DNA of 64,000 nucleotides from Xanthomonas sp. GPE 39 (GCF_000963005.1 NZ_JZHZ01000007.1:835485-899484); one strand, 5' to 3'; numbered from the stretch's first letter, positions 35,628-46,044 are shown. Notes: generated by a model from the letters alone, not told the origin. Program-made: numbers and translations.

Positions 35628-37139
35628 ATGGCTAGATTAAAAAATTTCGCGAATGGAATCTTGCTGAGCGCCATTTACTGCGCGGTCTATCTGGCGGTGT
35701 GGAATCTGTCGTTGGACCAATGGTTCCTGCCGGCTGGTTTGCGCGCGGCTACGCTGCTGTTCGTCCCGTTGCGACTGTGGCCCTATCTGCTGCTCGGCGA
35801 CGCGGCAGCGTTGCTGGTCTTGCGCGCACCGATGATCGATCAGGGCGAGAGCGCGACATGGGTGTTTCTCAGTCCATTCCTGCTGATGCCGATGTCGGCG
35901 ATACTGCCGCTGTGGTTTCGTCGGCGCGTCCCGGATAGGTTGGTATGGCAGGAACGTCTACTGCTGGTCGTCCTGGCGATGTCGTTGTGGGGCGTGTTGG
36001 TCAACAAGGCGTTGAACTGGCTCTTCGACGGGCCTGCAAACTACATTAATCTGGAGAATGCCCTGAAATTCTGGATAGGTAACTATCTGGGCATTCTTGT
36101 ATTCGTACTGCCTGCGCTGCTGTGGGTGCGCCGTGAAGGTCCGATGCTGGTGTCACGCCGTCTCATCCATGATGGTTTGATCGCGGCGGTCCTGATCGTG
36201 GCCTTGTATTGCCTGGCGATGAATACGCCTGCCGGCGTGGTGCGGCAATTCTTGCTGGTGCTGATGATCGTTCCCGGTTTCTGGCTGACGCTTTCGCATC
36301 ATTGGCGCGGTGCCGCGATTGGTATCGTGCTGGCCGACATCGCGGTCGCGATGTCTCTGCCCAAGGTGCATCGTATCGGTGCCTTCGATTTGGATACGTT
36401 CTACGTGCAGATGCTGGTCGCCTTCGGCAGCACCACTTTGTTCATCCTCGGGACCAGGATCTCCGGTGTGCTGGATCTGGCTCGGCGGCTCGGGTTTGCC
36501 GAGCAACAGGCGCTGCAGGTCGCCCAGGCCAGCTATATGTCAGCCGAACGCACCCTGCGTAATCGGGTGATCGAATACAGCGATATTCACATCCACATCA
36601 ATAAGCTGCGCCGTGACATCGCGATGTCGTTGAAGCAGCACGGTCACTACGCCGCGGCCATGGAGATGAACCGCACTGGAGTCATCCAGGCGCAGTTGCT
36701 GGACGATTATGTGGCTGCGCTGTATCCGCTGGAAATCGAAACGCATGGTCTATACGGAGCGCTGGATTCCCTCGCGTTCGCCAATTCGTGCGATACCGAA
36801 GTGGAGAAGCGCTTGCGTGGCGATTCGCGGAGCCTGTCGATTGGTTTGCAACTGGCCGCCTACCGCTGCGTGTTCAACGCAATGGAGCTTTTGCCCAGTG
36901 CAGGACGTCATCGGATTGCTGCAAGGGTGTGGACGGCCAATGGCCGGCGCGGGGTCATGTTGAGTATTGAGGCTGACCCCAGCATGCCGGGAGGCAAGAC
37001 CACGGAGCGTCATGTGGGTGAGATCGAGGACGAGCTGGCCAACCGGCTCAAGGCTCATGACGGCTCCTGCCGGCGCCGTCATGAGCGCAAACTCAGTTTT
37101 CTGGTATCCGAACCACTGGAGAAGCTGGTTATTTCTTGA
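35628..37139 (+). CDS. Membrane sensor protein with MASE1-like domain and degenerate histidine-kinase-like C-terminus
   Basis: A 503-residue protein. The first about 290 residues contain eight or more hydrophobic spans with WFLPAGLRAATLLFVPLRLWPYLLLGD, here in two parts, which resembles MASE1-type integral sensor domains. The rest, after a helical region (AEQQALQVAQASYMSAERTL), looks like the DHp and ATPase region of a NarL-type kinase. It has HIHINKLRRDIAM and GLQLAAYRCVFNAME, but no clear phospho-acceptor or G-box (DxGxG) is seen, so catalysis is doubtful. The ATG at 35628 directly precedes the first helix; ATG 35556 is an alternative. Confidence 0.65.
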   Translation: MARLKNFANGILLSAIYCAVYLAVWNLSLDQWFLPAGLRAATLLFVPLRLWPYLLLGDAAALLVLRAPMIDQGESATWVFLSPFLLMPMSAILPLWFRRRVPDRLVWQERLLLVVLAMSLWGVLVNKALNWLFDGPANYINLENALKFWIGNYLGILVFVLPALLWVRREGPMLVSRRLIHDGLIAAVLIVALYCLAMNTPAGVVRQFLLVLMIVPGFWLTLSHHWRGAAIGIVLADIAVAMSLPKVHRIGAFDLDTFYVQMLVAFGSTTLFILGTRISGVLDLARRLGFAEQQALQVAQASYMSAERTLRNRVIEYSDIHIHINKLRRDIAMSLKQHGHYAAAMEMNRTGVIQAQLLDDYVAALYPLEIETHGLYGALDSLAFANSCDTEVEKRLRGDSRSLSIGLQLAAYRCVFNAMELLPSAGRHRIAARVWTANGRRGVMLSIEADPSMPGGKTTERHVGEIEDELANRLKAHDGSCRRRHERKLSFLVSEPLEKLVIS

Positions 37140-37563
37140 TGGTGACAGTCCAGGCGTCACCGTGTGCGCCATTGGCGACCTGGACAGTGAAGTAGCGGGT
37201 ATTGCTGACGACTGTGCCATTTAGTTTGTCGAATTTCTCGACAGTTTTCACCTCATCCACGTCTTTACCCATCGGTGTCACCCACGCGATGTCGTTAACG
37301 CGCGCGATCGCGCCGCGCACCTGGCCGGTGGCGTCGTTGATCTGCAGGTATGTCACGCCATTGCGCTCGAATTGATAGATGCGCACGGATGGGTTGTTGG
37401 AAAGATTAGCCGCCGCAGGTGCACTCTCGCCGAAACCATTCGTGGAGATTGGAGAACCATTTCCACCTCCTGGGCAGCAACTCTGCGCATCGGCAGCGAC
37501 AATCAGTGCCGAGAAAAGGACGATGCTCGAGGCAATCAGGACGGTTTTCGAAGTTTTCAACAT
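37129..37563 (-). CDS. Small exported protein of unknown function
   Basis: A 144-residue product with an N-terminal Sec signal peptide (cleavage near AADAQ, about residue 27), then a Cys/Gly-rich CCPGGGNG and a domain of beta-strand character (VRIYQFERNGVTYLQIND, YFTVQVANGAHGDAW). I do not recognise the family. Its 3' end overlaps that of the convergent MASE1-like gene by 11 bp. The first 50 codons are more AT-rich than is usual here. Confidence 0.68.
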   Translation of the reverse strand: MLKTSKTVLIASSIVLFSALIVAADAQSCCPGGGNGSPISTNGFGESAPAAANLSNNPSVRIYQFERNGVTYLQINDATGQVRGAIARVNDIAWVTPMGKDVDEVKTVEKFDKLNGTVVSNTRYFTVQVANGAHGDAWTVTIKK

Positions 37564-37857
37564 AACTATTTCCTTGCCCCATTGGGGAGTTTTTGCCTGT
37601 CATTCAGGCGATTAAACATTACGCGAATCGCACTAAAAGGCCGTCGACAAGTAATTGGCGGCGCAATACTTGTGATATGAGCCATCATTTATTGAGATGT
37701 GCATCTACTCATTTATGATGTGTCGCGAAATTTCGCGTAAAAAATCCAGGAATTATCAGCTCTGAAAATATCGCTGCTGTCTTGCGGGAAATTCAGGGGC
37801 GGTGTCTGCGGCAGGGGGTATTGATGGAGCCTCTGCAAAATCCTCGAAAATTCGGTT

Positions 37858-38433
37858 TGAATTGCTCAGGGTTTTCGGGGCATCTCATCGCATGGAAAAT
37901 GGCAAGTTCGCAGGTGTGTGCGAACAGCAAGCCGTATAAGGATGAATTCGAAAGACAGGCGGCCTGTCAGGTGGCCGATCCCGAATTCAAGGTGGTGGAG
38001 GTGGCCGAATGATTAGGCGCGAGAGTGTGCAGCGACGCTTGGCTCGGTAAGTTCGGTAAGTCCGGCATCGTGCAGCGGGCCGAGCGCGATCAATGCGCTA
38101 AGGTTCGGCACCTGAAGGCGGAGTGATGCCGTGTCGCCGAGGAGCGCGACATCTAGAATGTGTCCCATGGACTGGTGTGCAGCATGAGTCGTCGCGGAAA
38201 CTGCCGCGACACTACATCCGTGCAGAGCTTCTTCGGCCTGCTCAACGGTTCGCGGATGAGCCGAGTGATCTATCCAACGCAGGATGACGCATGTGCCGCC
38301 GCGTTTGACGACATCCAGATGTTGTACAGCCCAAACGCCGCCGCGGTTCTAACAGCGACCGATCGCCTGTAGCGTGTGAGCGGCGCGACGCGCAGCCAGG
38401 GTCATGAGTGCCTATAGAACCCTGGGCGATTCA
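37858..38433 (+). mobile_element. Decayed IS3-family element with both ends preserved
   Basis: The left end TGAATTGCTCAGGGTTTTC (37858-37876) pairs with the inverted right end (complement TGAATCGCCCAGGGTTCTA, ending at 38433), matching at 15 of 19 positions. Inside, an orfA-like frame reads KPYKDEFERQAACQVADPEF and VVEVAE, then VRHLKAE and RVAEERDI, broken by three stops. The same frame runs into an orfB C-terminus (SMSRRGNCRDTTSVQSFFGL), with most of orfB deleted. A frameshift near 38332 restores KRRRGSNSDRSPV to a stop at 38407. At 576 bp it is far shorter than a complete element (about 1.2 kb). No target duplication is visible. Confidence 0.8.
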
Positions 38434-38481
38434 ATGCGCGGTTATTTAGAGTCACTAACAACACAACGGTATCGCTGCCGG

Positions 38482-38554
38482 ATCGGTACGCGCAGTGCTC
38501 GAAATCCGCATGTGCCGCTGAACACGGCGGTTCCTGTGCGCTGTGCGTACCGAT
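38482..38554. repeat. Inverted repeat beside the IS remnant
   Basis: ATCGGTACGCGCAG (38482-38495) and CTGTGCGTACCGAT (38541-38554) are complementary with one mismatch across a 45-nt loop that itself contains a small CCGCTG/CGGCGG-like stem. It lies in 278 bp of otherwise empty DNA between the IS remnant and the suxA stop. Confidence 0.45.
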
Positions 38555-38711
38555 TCGAGAGTGACTTGCGATGTGTTGTCAGCCACTGTTCGGGTTGATG
38601 CAGTAACTCAGACAATCATCGGGTTGAGTCGATATTTTCTTGCAGGGAGTGCTTGGTCGCGCGTGGGGAGAGCAAAGCGTTGCGTATTGCTGGAGGAGAC
38701 GGCGATTGTGC

Positions 38712-40634
38712 TCAGCCGCGCCGCCACCAGCGCAGACTGTAGGCGGGGAGGGTGTCATCCCAGTCCGCCAGCGTTGCAGGATCGTTGCCGCCATCGGCGA
38801 TGGCCTGCCATATGCCCTCGCCGGTGATCGCCGTCAGTTTCACCGCCACAGGTTGTGCGCTGAAGTTGTAGATGGCGAAAAAATCCTCGCCGCGGGCGAG
38901 GCCAAGCAAGGCCGGATCGCGTAGCGGCACAGCGCGCAGCGGCTGGTCGGCGGCCAGGGCCGCAGTGCCCGCGCGTGCATCGATCAGGCGACGCAGTCGG
39001 GAATAAACCTGCCCAGCAAGCTGATTGCTGTCATGGCGTTGCGCGGCACGCGCCCAGTCCATCATCGGGCGATGCAACCAGCGGCCTTCATGGTGGCGCA
39101 GCGGATCCTCGCGGTAAGTCGTGTCGTTACCCAACGCCAGTTCGTCGCCCATGTACAGCAGTGGAATGCCGGGCATCGCCAGTGCGACTGCATAGAGCAG
39201 CACCAGGCGGCGCACGGCCAGTTCCAGTGCGGCGATATCGCTGGCGGCCAAGGCTGCTTCGATACCGACCAATGCCGCGCTCATGCCGTTGCTGCCGTGC
39301 ACGCCTTCGCCACTGCTCTGGAATGCTTCGCCGCGCGCATAGCTGCCTGGGAGTTTGCCGGCGTAGAACTGCGCCACGCGTGTCAGCGCGAACGGTGCCA
39401 CGCCATCGCCGCCAGCGGCTTCGCGCTGCAGCACATTCCAGCCGATGTCGTCGTGGCAACGCACGTAGCTCAGCCATCCGCAGGCCGGCGGCAGTGTGGG
39501 CGTATGCGCGATCGCGTTGTGCACGATGTCGCCGCGTTGCTCGGCCAGCGCCACCCAGCAAGCGGCCATCAACGTGCTGTGGTAGGCCAGATGGCACTCC
39601 TGGCCGCCAGTGGCGGCGGTGCCGAAGTAGGGTGGGAGTTGCGCCATCGGCACGATGGCCTCGGCCTTCAGTAGCACTGCTGGGGCGAGAATGTCGGTGA
39701 GCGCACGCAGTGCCTGCAAAATCGTGTGCGCTTCCGGCTGGTTCATGCAGTCGGTATTTGGGCGTTTCCACAGGTAGGCGGTGGAATCCAGGCGGAACAC
39801 CTCCACACCCAGGTTGGCCAGGTGCAGCAGTGCCAATGCCATTTCGCCGAAGACCGCTGGATTGCTCCAGTCCAGATCCCACTGGTAGGGATAGAACGTG
39901 GTCCACAGCCAGGCATTGGCGTCTTCCACCCAGGTGAAGTTGCCTGGCGCGGTATGCGGAAATACCTGCGCCAAGGTCTGTTCGTAGCGGTCGGGCGTGC
40001 CACGGTCGGGAAAGTGGTGGTAGTAGTCCAGGTAGCATGAGTCGCCGCGTTTGGCCGCCAGTGCCCAGGGATGGTCGTCGGCGGTGTGGTTGAGGACGAA
40101 GTCGGCGCACAGGCTGATGCCGGCCTGGCGTAGGCGTGTGGTGAGTGCGATCAGGTCGGTGTTGTTGCCGAGTCGCGGCTCGACCTGGCCATAGTCGCTG
40201 ACCGCGAAGCCGCCATCGTTATCGCCCGCGCGCGCGCGCAGGAACGGCAGCAGGTGCAGGTAGCGGATGCCTAGTTCCTGTAGATACGGTACACGTTCGC
40301 CCACTCCGCTCAGGGTGCCGGCGAAGCGGTCTACATAGGCGCTGTAGCCGAGCATTGCCGGTGTGCCGAACCAGTCGGGTGCGCGCTCGACATCCAGCCG
40401 GCGCAGGTCCAGTGGACGTGCGTTGGCGGCGTTGGCGAGTTGTTCGAGCCACTGTGGCATCCATTGCGCAAACGCTGGGTGCTTGCCGTAAAGCGCGTGC
40501 AATGGCGCCAGTAGGCGCTCGCCGTGTAGTTGCAGGCGCGGCAGCACTGTCGCGGCGACATCCGCGTGGAGGTGTTGCTGCCACAGTGTGTGGGCGGCGA
40601 GAAGGGGAAGCGTGTCGGGAGAGGAAACAGTCAT
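38712..40634 (-). CDS. suxA: Sucrose hydrolase / amylosucrase (GH13)
   Basis: A 640-residue GH13 enzyme acting on imported sucrose; Xanthomonas SuxA-type proteins hydrolyse it rather than mainly building glucan. The barrel signatures are AMLGYSAYVDRFAG, the ADFVLNHTADDHPW region, the nucleophile D283 in EVFRLDSTAYLWK, the acid/base E325 in LLKAEAIVP, and the transition-state Asp in YVRCHDDIGW (D394). These positions fit Neisseria amylosucrase (D286, E328, D393). No signal peptide is present, so the protein is cytoplasmic. It lies 47 bp after suxB and is probably co-transcribed. Confidence 0.92.
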   Translation of the reverse strand: MTVSSPDTLPLLAAHTLWQQHLHADVAATVLPRLQLHGERLLAPLHALYGKHPAFAQWMPQWLEQLANAANARPLDLRRLDVERAPDWFGTPAMLGYSAYVDRFAGTLSGVGERVPYLQELGIRYLHLLPFLRARAGDNDGGFAVSDYGQVEPRLGNNTDLIALTTRLRQAGISLCADFVLNHTADDHPWALAAKRGDSCYLDYYHHFPDRGTPDRYEQTLAQVFPHTAPGNFTWVEDANAWLWTTFYPYQWDLDWSNPAVFGEMALALLHLANLGVEVFRLDSTAYLWKRPNTDCMNQPEAHTILQALRALTDILAPAVLLKAEAIVPMAQLPPYFGTAATGGQECHLAYHSTLMAACWVALAEQRGDIVHNAIAHTPTLPPACGWLSYVRCHDDIGWNVLQREAAGGDGVAPFALTRVAQFYAGKLPGSYARGEAFQSSGEGVHGSNGMSAALVGIEAALAASDIAALELAVRRLVLLYAVALAMPGIPLLYMGDELALGNDTTYREDPLRHHEGRWLHRPMMDWARAAQRHDSNQLAGQVYSRLRRLIDARAGTAALAADQPLRAVPLRDPALLGLARGEDFFAIYNFSAQPVAVKLTAITGEGIWQAIADGGNDPATLADWDDTLPAYSLRWWRRG

Positions 40635-40644
40635 GGGAGTGAGA

Positions 40645-40666
40645 CCGCGCCCCGTGCGGGGCGCGG
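40645..40666 (-). promoter_or_regulatory. Intercistronic hairpin between suxB and suxA
   Basis: A perfect inverted repeat (stem CCGCGCCCC, pairing fully across a GTGC loop) occupies nearly half of the 47-bp gap. It could partly terminate transcription or protect suxB mRNA so that receptor and enzyme are made in different amounts. A processing or stability role cannot be told apart by eye. Confidence 0.6.
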
Positions 40667-40681
40667 ACGTCGAGTCCTTGG

Positions 40682-43144
40682 TCAGAAGTCGTAGCGCAGG
40701 CTGATGCTGGAGGTGCGGCCCGGGATCGAGCGCGCGCGGATGATGTTGGAGGAGGCATCGGCAATCGAGGCTTCCTCCGCTTCGGTGAGGCCGAAGGTGT
40801 TGAACACGTTGTTGACGTTGAGCGAGACGGTCAACGCATCGGTGATGCGATAGTCGGCAAACAGATTGACCTGCGTGTAGCCGGGCATTTTCAGTTGGTT
40901 GCTGTCCTGGGTGTAGGCCGATGTCGTGCCGATTGCGTTGACGCCGACCTCGTAGCGCTCACCGCGGTAACTCGGCGTCAGTTGCCAGACGAATCGGGCT
41001 TGGCGACGCGGCGTGTTGCCGGCGTTGGCCGGGGTGATCTGGTCCTTGTCGATGGTGGCGTCGGTCCAGGTCAGTCCGCCGTTGAGGCCGAAGCCCTCGA
41101 TACGGTAGGCGGCCTCAAGTTCCAGGCCGTGCGCTTTGTAGGTGCGGTCGAAGAAGCGTTGGGTGGTTGCTTCGTAGTTCTGCTCCTGGGTGCGTGCGGC
41201 GAAGGCGGTAGCGAACAGGCTCAGGCCGCCGCTGCGCCATTTCAGGCCACCTTCGAGTTGTTTGACCACGTTCACCGCTTCGTTGGAAGAAACCGAGCCA
41301 TCGTCGCGCACCACCCCGAACAGTAGACGGTCGGCGTTGGCGCGTGCGCCACGGCTGTAGCGCGCGAAAGCGGCCAGGTCGTCGTTGATCAGGTAATTGG
41401 TGCCGAACGAGTAAGACAGGTAATTCCAGTCGTAGCGGACCGGCTTGCGATTGGCGTAGTCGATGGTCGCCACGCTGCGCTCCGGTGCCTCGATCACGCC
41501 GTCGCCATTGACGTCGACGTTGTTGACCAGCGCGCCGCCGGACGTGTTGCCGCGCGCTCGGCCCATGTCATAGCGCAGGCTGCCGTCCACGCTCAGTGGT
41601 CCTTGATCCCAACTCAGTGCTAGATAGGGCGCGTTGATGTCGTAGCGCACATCGTAGTGGCGGGTGTTGTCCAGGCCCCAGTACGGCACGCCGTAGGCGT
41701 ATAGCCCATTTTGCGAGAGCAGGCTGCCGTCGGCGCCGACCACGTCCAGCAGTCGCGCGCGGTGCGCGAGCGAGAGCACGTAGGAATTCCAGGTCCAGTC
41801 CGCATTGATGGTTTGCCGCGAGGTGTACCAACCGGCCTTAACGTTGAGACTGCCACCATTGCCGTTGCCGAAGTCGCGCGCCAGGCTGAAGTCGTTGACC
41901 GCATTGTCCAAGTTGTTGAGATGGACGTTGAACAGATGCGTGCGCATTGCCAGTCCACTGTAAGCCTGGCCGGCATTCGGGCCGTCGACGTAGCGCAGGC
42001 CGGCACCCGCGCCACCGATGCTGCTGGCCAGCGTGCCGGCATCTGTCACTTGTGCGGGGAATGGCGAGACGAAATCACCGGAGGTATCGGCGATGCGGAA
42101 TTTGTCGGTCAGGGTCCAACCGCTACCGACATCGAACTGCGCTTCGGCACCGAACACACGCGACAGCGGGTGCATACCGTCGCTCAGTTCCACCCGCGAT
42201 GGCCGATTTTTACCGTCCAGCGTGGTGCTGCTGCGGAAGTACGGGCTGTACAGCGTATCGGTGCCGGGATCAAATCCATTGATGCTGCCGAAGTGCGGCG
42301 AGCCATCGCTGCCGCTGACCAGGGTCGGCACGGGCAGATAACCGGCAGCGCGGTCGTTGAGATATTTGGCGTAGACGCGCACGTAGCCGTTGTCGAACAA
42401 CCGGGTCAGGTTGGCCTTGAGTTGGCCGCCTTTGTCGGTGGTGTAGCCGGCATCGCGCGCGCCGTCGCCGCGGCGGTAGAAACCGCCGATGTTGAATTGC
42501 CAGTGTTCGGCGAACGGCGCGCCGTAGTCGAAGTCCAGCCGCGTGTTGTCGTAGCCGCCGAGGCCGCGTGTGAGGCCGACGCTACCGCCAGCGGTCTCCC
42601 CGGTCTTGCTGATGAAGTTGATGATGCCGCCGGGCGAGTTGCTGGCGAAGGTCGAGGCCGAACCGCCGCGGATCGCTTCGATGCGCTCCAGGCTGTAGTC
42701 CGAGCGCAGGAAGATATCGGCATTGCCGAAGGTGATGTCGCCGAATTCCAGCACCGGCAGCCCGTCTTCCTGCAATTGCAGGAACTTGGCTCCGCCGGAT
42801 GCGACCGGCAGGCCGCGCACGGCGATGTTGGCGTTGCCTTCGCCGCCGCTGGATTCGGAACGGATGCCGGGGATGTTGCGGAAGATCTCGGCGGTGCTGC
42901 GCGGCGCGGATTGTTCGATCGCCTCAGCGCCGACGGTGCTGACCGAGACGCTGGATTTGAGTTTGCTCTTGGCCGTGGCGGTGCCGGTGACGAACACCGA
43001 GTCCAGGCTGATCACATCGCCTTTTGCCTGGGGCGTGTCGCTCGTGGCAGCGGTGGCCTGCTGCGCCAGGGCGGCAGTTGGTGCGGACAGCGCTGCGGCA
43101 ACGGCCAGAGCCAGGGTCTGCAGGCGGATTGAAGAGGGGTGCAT
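40682..43144 (-). CDS. suxB: TonB-dependent sucrose receptor
   Basis: An 820-residue outer-membrane receptor that by context imports sucrose with high affinity. A signal peptide (cleavage near ALAQQ, residue 26) precedes ISLDSVFVTGTATAKSKLKS with the TonB box. The plug has RSTAEIFRNIPGIRSESSGG and LERIEAIRGGSASTFASNSPGG, here as two motifs. The barrel ends with SSISLRYDF. The ATG at 43144 was chosen because the signal peptide starts there. The gene is divergent from suxC across 289 bp that hold two operator-like palindromes. Confidence 0.9.
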   Translation of the reverse strand: MHPSSIRLQTLALAVAAALSAPTAALAQQATAATSDTPQAKGDVISLDSVFVTGTATAKSKLKSSVSVSTVGAEAIEQSAPRSTAEIFRNIPGIRSESSGGEGNANIAVRGLPVASGGAKFLQLQEDGLPVLEFGDITFGNADIFLRSDYSLERIEAIRGGSASTFASNSPGGIINFISKTGETAGGSVGLTRGLGGYDNTRLDFDYGAPFAEHWQFNIGGFYRRGDGARDAGYTTDKGGQLKANLTRLFDNGYVRVYAKYLNDRAAGYLPVPTLVSGSDGSPHFGSINGFDPGTDTLYSPYFRSSTTLDGKNRPSRVELSDGMHPLSRVFGAEAQFDVGSGWTLTDKFRIADTSGDFVSPFPAQVTDAGTLASSIGGAGAGLRYVDGPNAGQAYSGLAMRTHLFNVHLNNLDNAVNDFSLARDFGNGNGGSLNVKAGWYTSRQTINADWTWNSYVLSLAHRARLLDVVGADGSLLSQNGLYAYGVPYWGLDNTRHYDVRYDINAPYLALSWDQGPLSVDGSLRYDMGRARGNTSGGALVNNVDVNGDGVIEAPERSVATIDYANRKPVRYDWNYLSYSFGTNYLINDDLAAFARYSRGARANADRLLFGVVRDDGSVSSNEAVNVVKQLEGGLKWRSGGLSLFATAFAARTQEQNYEATTQRFFDRTYKAHGLELEAAYRIEGFGLNGGLTWTDATIDKDQITPANAGNTPRRQARFVWQLTPSYRGERYEVGVNAIGTTSAYTQDSNQLKMPGYTQVNLFADYRITDALTVSLNVNNVFNTFGLTEAEEASIADASSNIIRARSIPGRTSSISLRYDF

Positions 43145-43251
43145 CGCGTTCTCTCCCGAAGCAAGTGATGACGGTGGGACGGGCCGTGCTCGCGACAGCG
43201 TTGGCGGGCACGCCCCGTGCAAAAGGTGGGGCGAGTGACAGATACGCGTAC

Positions 43252-43267
43252 TTACAATCGATTGCAA
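43252..43267. promoter_or_regulatory. SuxR (LacI-family) operator candidate 1
   Basis: TTACAATCGATTGCAA is palindromic at all but one pair and has the central CG typical of LacI-family operators. It lies 108 bp upstream of suxB and about 167 bp upstream of suxC. Confidence 0.7.
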
Positions 43268-43350
43268 CTTGCATTGCAGCAAAATTCGCCATCGAGCATC
43301 AAGCTATTTTTTGTTTGATTTTTGAATGATGCGGATGTTGCGGTGCAGCG

Positions 43351-43366
43351 TTACAAACGATTGCAG
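43351..43366. promoter_or_regulatory. SuxR (LacI-family) operator candidate 2
   Basis: TTACAAACGATTGCAG shares 14 of 16 positions with the site at 43252 and lies exactly 99 bp from it, 68 bp before suxC. Two sites in one divergent region would allow SuxR to bridge them and shut both promoters. Confidence 0.68.
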
Positions 43367-43433
43367 GAAAATCACCATCCGCTCGCCGCTGCGGTGTGCC
43401 TCCCGCGCACCTGGCTCATCTAGGTTGATGCTC

Positions 43434-44774
43434 ATGCGTTCTGATCGCCCCTTGCTTCCGCTCGCGCGCGTGCTGGCGCTCAACGCCGGCTTCTTTGGCG
43501 TGCAGTACAGCTTTGGACTGCAGCAGAGCAACATGAGTCCGATCTACAACTACTTGGGCGCGGACCACGCCAATTTGCCGTACCTGTGGCTGGCCGGCCC
43601 GATGACCGGGCTGGTATTGCAGCCAGTTGTCGGTGTGCTCAGCGACCGCACCGTGACCCGTTGGGGCCGGCGTATGCCGTACATGGTGGTGGGTGCGCTG
43701 GTTTGCAGTGTGTGCCTGTTGACCATGCCTTTCAGTGTTGCGTTGTGGATGGCGGTGCTCTTGTTGTGGTTATTGGACGCGGCCAACAACGTGGCGATGG
43801 AGCCATACCGTGCCTTGGTCAGCGACGTGCTGACCCAGCCGCAGCGTCCATTGGGCTATCTGACCCAGAGCGCGTTCACCGGCCTCGCTCAGACACTGGC
43901 CTATGCGACACCGCCGCTACTGGTGTGGTTGGGTATGAACCAGGATGCGGCCAATGCGCATCACATTCCCTATGTCACCATCGCTGCGTTCGCCATCGGC
44001 GCGGCGTTTTCCGCTGTCTCGATCCTGCTCACCGCCTATAGCGTGCGTGAGCCGAAGTTGTCGCCGCAGGCGTTGGAACGCTTGCGGCATGCGTCCGTCG
44101 GGCCACTGGCTACCGTGCGCGAGATTGTCGATGCGATCCGGCAAATGCCGCCGACGATGCGGCAGATGGCGTTGGTGATGCTGTTTCAGTGGTATGCGAT
44201 GTTTTGCTACTGGCAGTACATCGTGCTGTCCTTGTCGACCACGCTGTTCGGTACCACGGCGGCCGATTCGCATGGTTTCCGCGAGGCGGGCCTGGTCAAT
44301 GGTCAGATCGGTGGCTTCTACAACTTCGTTGCGTTCCTGGCCGCGTTCGCGATGGTGCCGGTGGCGCGCCGGGTCGGTCCCAAGTTCACGCATGTTGCGT
44401 GCCTGATTGCTGCGGGCGTCGGTATGTGGCTGCTACCGTCGATCCACGATCGATGGCTGTTGTTGCTGCCGATGGTCGGCATTGGCCTGGCGTGGGCCAG
44501 CATGATGGGCAATCCCTATTTGATGCTGGCCAACAGCATTCCGCCCGAGCGCACGGGCGTGTACATGGGCTTGTTCAATCTGTTTATCGTGCTGCCGATG
44601 TTGATTCAGATCGTGACCTTGCCGCTGTATTACGACTCTGTGTTGCAGGGAGATCCGCGCAATGTGATCCGTCTGGCGGGTGGTCTGATGCTGGCGGCGG
44701 CGGTGGCGATGCTGTTGGTGAGGAGCCCGGTTGCGCGATGGCAAACACGTCAGGCGAACGACGTCAGCAACTGA
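43434..44774 (+). CDS. suxC: Sucrose MFS transporter (GPH/sucrose:proton symporter type)
   Basis: A 446-residue, 12-helix inner-membrane carrier that brings sucrose from periplasm to cytoplasm. Signs are FFGVQYSFGLQQSNMSPIY at the N-terminus, the loop 2-3 motif GVLSDRTVTRWGRRMPYM (the R-x-GRR form of plant and bacterial sucrose symporters), and LLDAANNVAMEPYRALVSD. I prefer the ATG at 43434; the ATG at 43428 is equally placed. It is divergent from suxB and faces suxR. Confidence 0.9.
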   Translation: MRSDRPLLPLARVLALNAGFFGVQYSFGLQQSNMSPIYNYLGADHANLPYLWLAGPMTGLVLQPVVGVLSDRTVTRWGRRMPYMVVGALVCSVCLLTMPFSVALWMAVLLLWLLDAANNVAMEPYRALVSDVLTQPQRPLGYLTQSAFTGLAQTLAYATPPLLVWLGMNQDAANAHHIPYVTIAAFAIGAAFSAVSILLTAYSVREPKLSPQALERLRHASVGPLATVREIVDAIRQMPPTMRQMALVMLFQWYAMFCYWQYIVLSLSTTLFGTTAADSHGFREAGLVNGQIGGFYNFVAFLAAFAMVPVARRVGPKFTHVACLIAAGVGMWLLPSIHDRWLLLLPMVGIGLAWASMMGNPYLMLANSIPPERTGVYMGLFNLFIVLPMLIQIVTLPLYYDSVLQGDPRNVIRLAGGLMLAAAVAMLLVRSPVARWQTRQANDVSN

Positions 44775-44826
44775 CGGCTGGTGCCGCGACGCGGCGCGTG
44801 TACGAATTGCCAGGCATTGCTGCGGT

Positions 44827-46044
<1,218 letters not shown>

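Noticed and set aside
37782..38012. Independent small gene of 76 codons
   Set aside because: Its C-terminal half is the orfA start of the decayed IS element and its N-terminal part crosses the element's left end.
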